From positions 1 to 6,656 of the forward strand of contig JAGMDW010000126.1 of the NCBI GenBank assembly GCA_023128455.1: 6,656 bases of DNA, read 5' to 3'. The notes under the pieces were generated by a model that was given only the letters and a program-made list of their open reading frames with translations, made no database searches and was not told where the DNA came from. The position numbers and the translations under genes are program-made. Within the stretch, counting starts at the first letter, position 1, and each line of letters opens with the position of its first letter. This document shows positions 6,522-6,656 of this stretch, one piece after another. Source of the DNA: Desulfurellaceae bacterium. Its GTDB lineage: Bacteria; Campylobacterota_A; Desulfurellia; JAGGSF01.

Positions 6522-6564
6522 CAATTACTTTTAAGTAATTGCTGGCAAATCTATGATTTGTCAG
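6522..6564. repeat. Two directly abutting palindromes upstream of the tRNA gene
   Basis: The first has 9-bp perfect arms CAATTACTT (6522-6530) and AAGTAATTG (6533-6541) around TT. The second has 10-base arms CTGGCAAATC (6542-6551) and GATTTGTCAG (6555-6564) around TAT, with one G-T pair. There are no bases between the two. They could be operator sites, a stem-loop element at the end of the aconitase transcript, or a small dispersed repeat. The second has only a 3-base loop, so binding of a dimeric protein to DNA is as plausible as RNA folding. Function unknown. Confidence 0.55.
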
Positions 6565-6590
6565 ATAATATGTAAATTTCATGTTCTTAT

Positions 6591-6656
6591 TCCTCGGTAG
6601 CTCAATTGGCAGAGCGGGTGGCTGTTAACCACTAGGTTGCAGGTTCGAGTCCTGCC
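6591..6656 (+). tRNA. tRNA-Asn (anticodon GTT), 3' end cut by window edge
   Basis: The acceptor 5' strand is TCCTCGG (6591-6597). The D stem is GCTC/GAGC (6600-6603, 6612-6615) with loop AATTGGCA. The anticodon stem is GGTGG/CCACT (6617-6621, 6629-6633) with loop CTGTTAA, giving anticodon GTT at 6624-6626. The T stem is GCAGG/CCTGC (6639-6643, 6651-6655) with loop TTCGAGT. The last base, C6656, pairs with G6597, so six acceptor bases and the discriminator lie beyond the window. A GTT anticodon reads both Asn codons. A possible promoter (TTGCTG at 6539, GATAAT at 6564) is weak and overlaps the palindromes. Confidence 0.96.

Overview
The window comes from an AT-rich genome of a Gram-negative (two-membrane) bacterium. 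It carries a PilMNOPQ type IV pilus alignment complex, including an outer-membrane secretin, and an Aquifex-type aconitate hydratase. The lineage cannot be fixed from the sequence. The aconitase type and the very compact secretin suggest a deep-branching, deltaproteobacterial or candidate-phylum organism rather than an enteric-type proteobacterium; this is inference.

Left part, minus strand (4166 down to 1): one tight cluster in the order pilM-pilN-pilO-pilP-pilQ-smpB. PilM is the cytoplasmic actin-like ATPase. PilN and PilO are inner-membrane coiled-coil partners, PilP is the periplasmic link, and PilQ is the outer-membrane pore. Junctions are 4-bp ATGA overlaps (pilM/pilN, pilO/pilP), a 17-bp overlap (pilN/pilO), a 9-bp gap (pilP/pilQ) and a 2-bp gap (pilQ/smpB), so the cluster reads as one operon. 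smpB encodes the tmRNA-binding trans-translation protein. It starts at TTG and runs off the left edge a few codons before its expected end.

Middle (4167-4479): an AT-rich divergent intergenic region. It holds a likely pilM promoter placed so close to the ATG that the mRNA may be leaderless, an orphan bidirectional hairpin terminator, a short direct repeat, and a near-consensus promoter plus strong ribosome binding site for the aconitase gene.

Right part, plus strand: a complete 661-residue aconitase, a strong hairpin terminator, two directly abutting palindromes, and a tRNA-Asn(GTT) cut by the right edge six bases into its acceptor 3' strand plus discriminator.

These are mostly well-known housekeeping and pilus genes. 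I see no mobile element, CRISPR array, defence system or clearly new system. The points worth a second look are small: the possibly leaderless pilM mRNA, the orphan terminator, the compact secretin, PilP without a lipobox, the TTG start of smpB and the twin palindromes before the tRNA.
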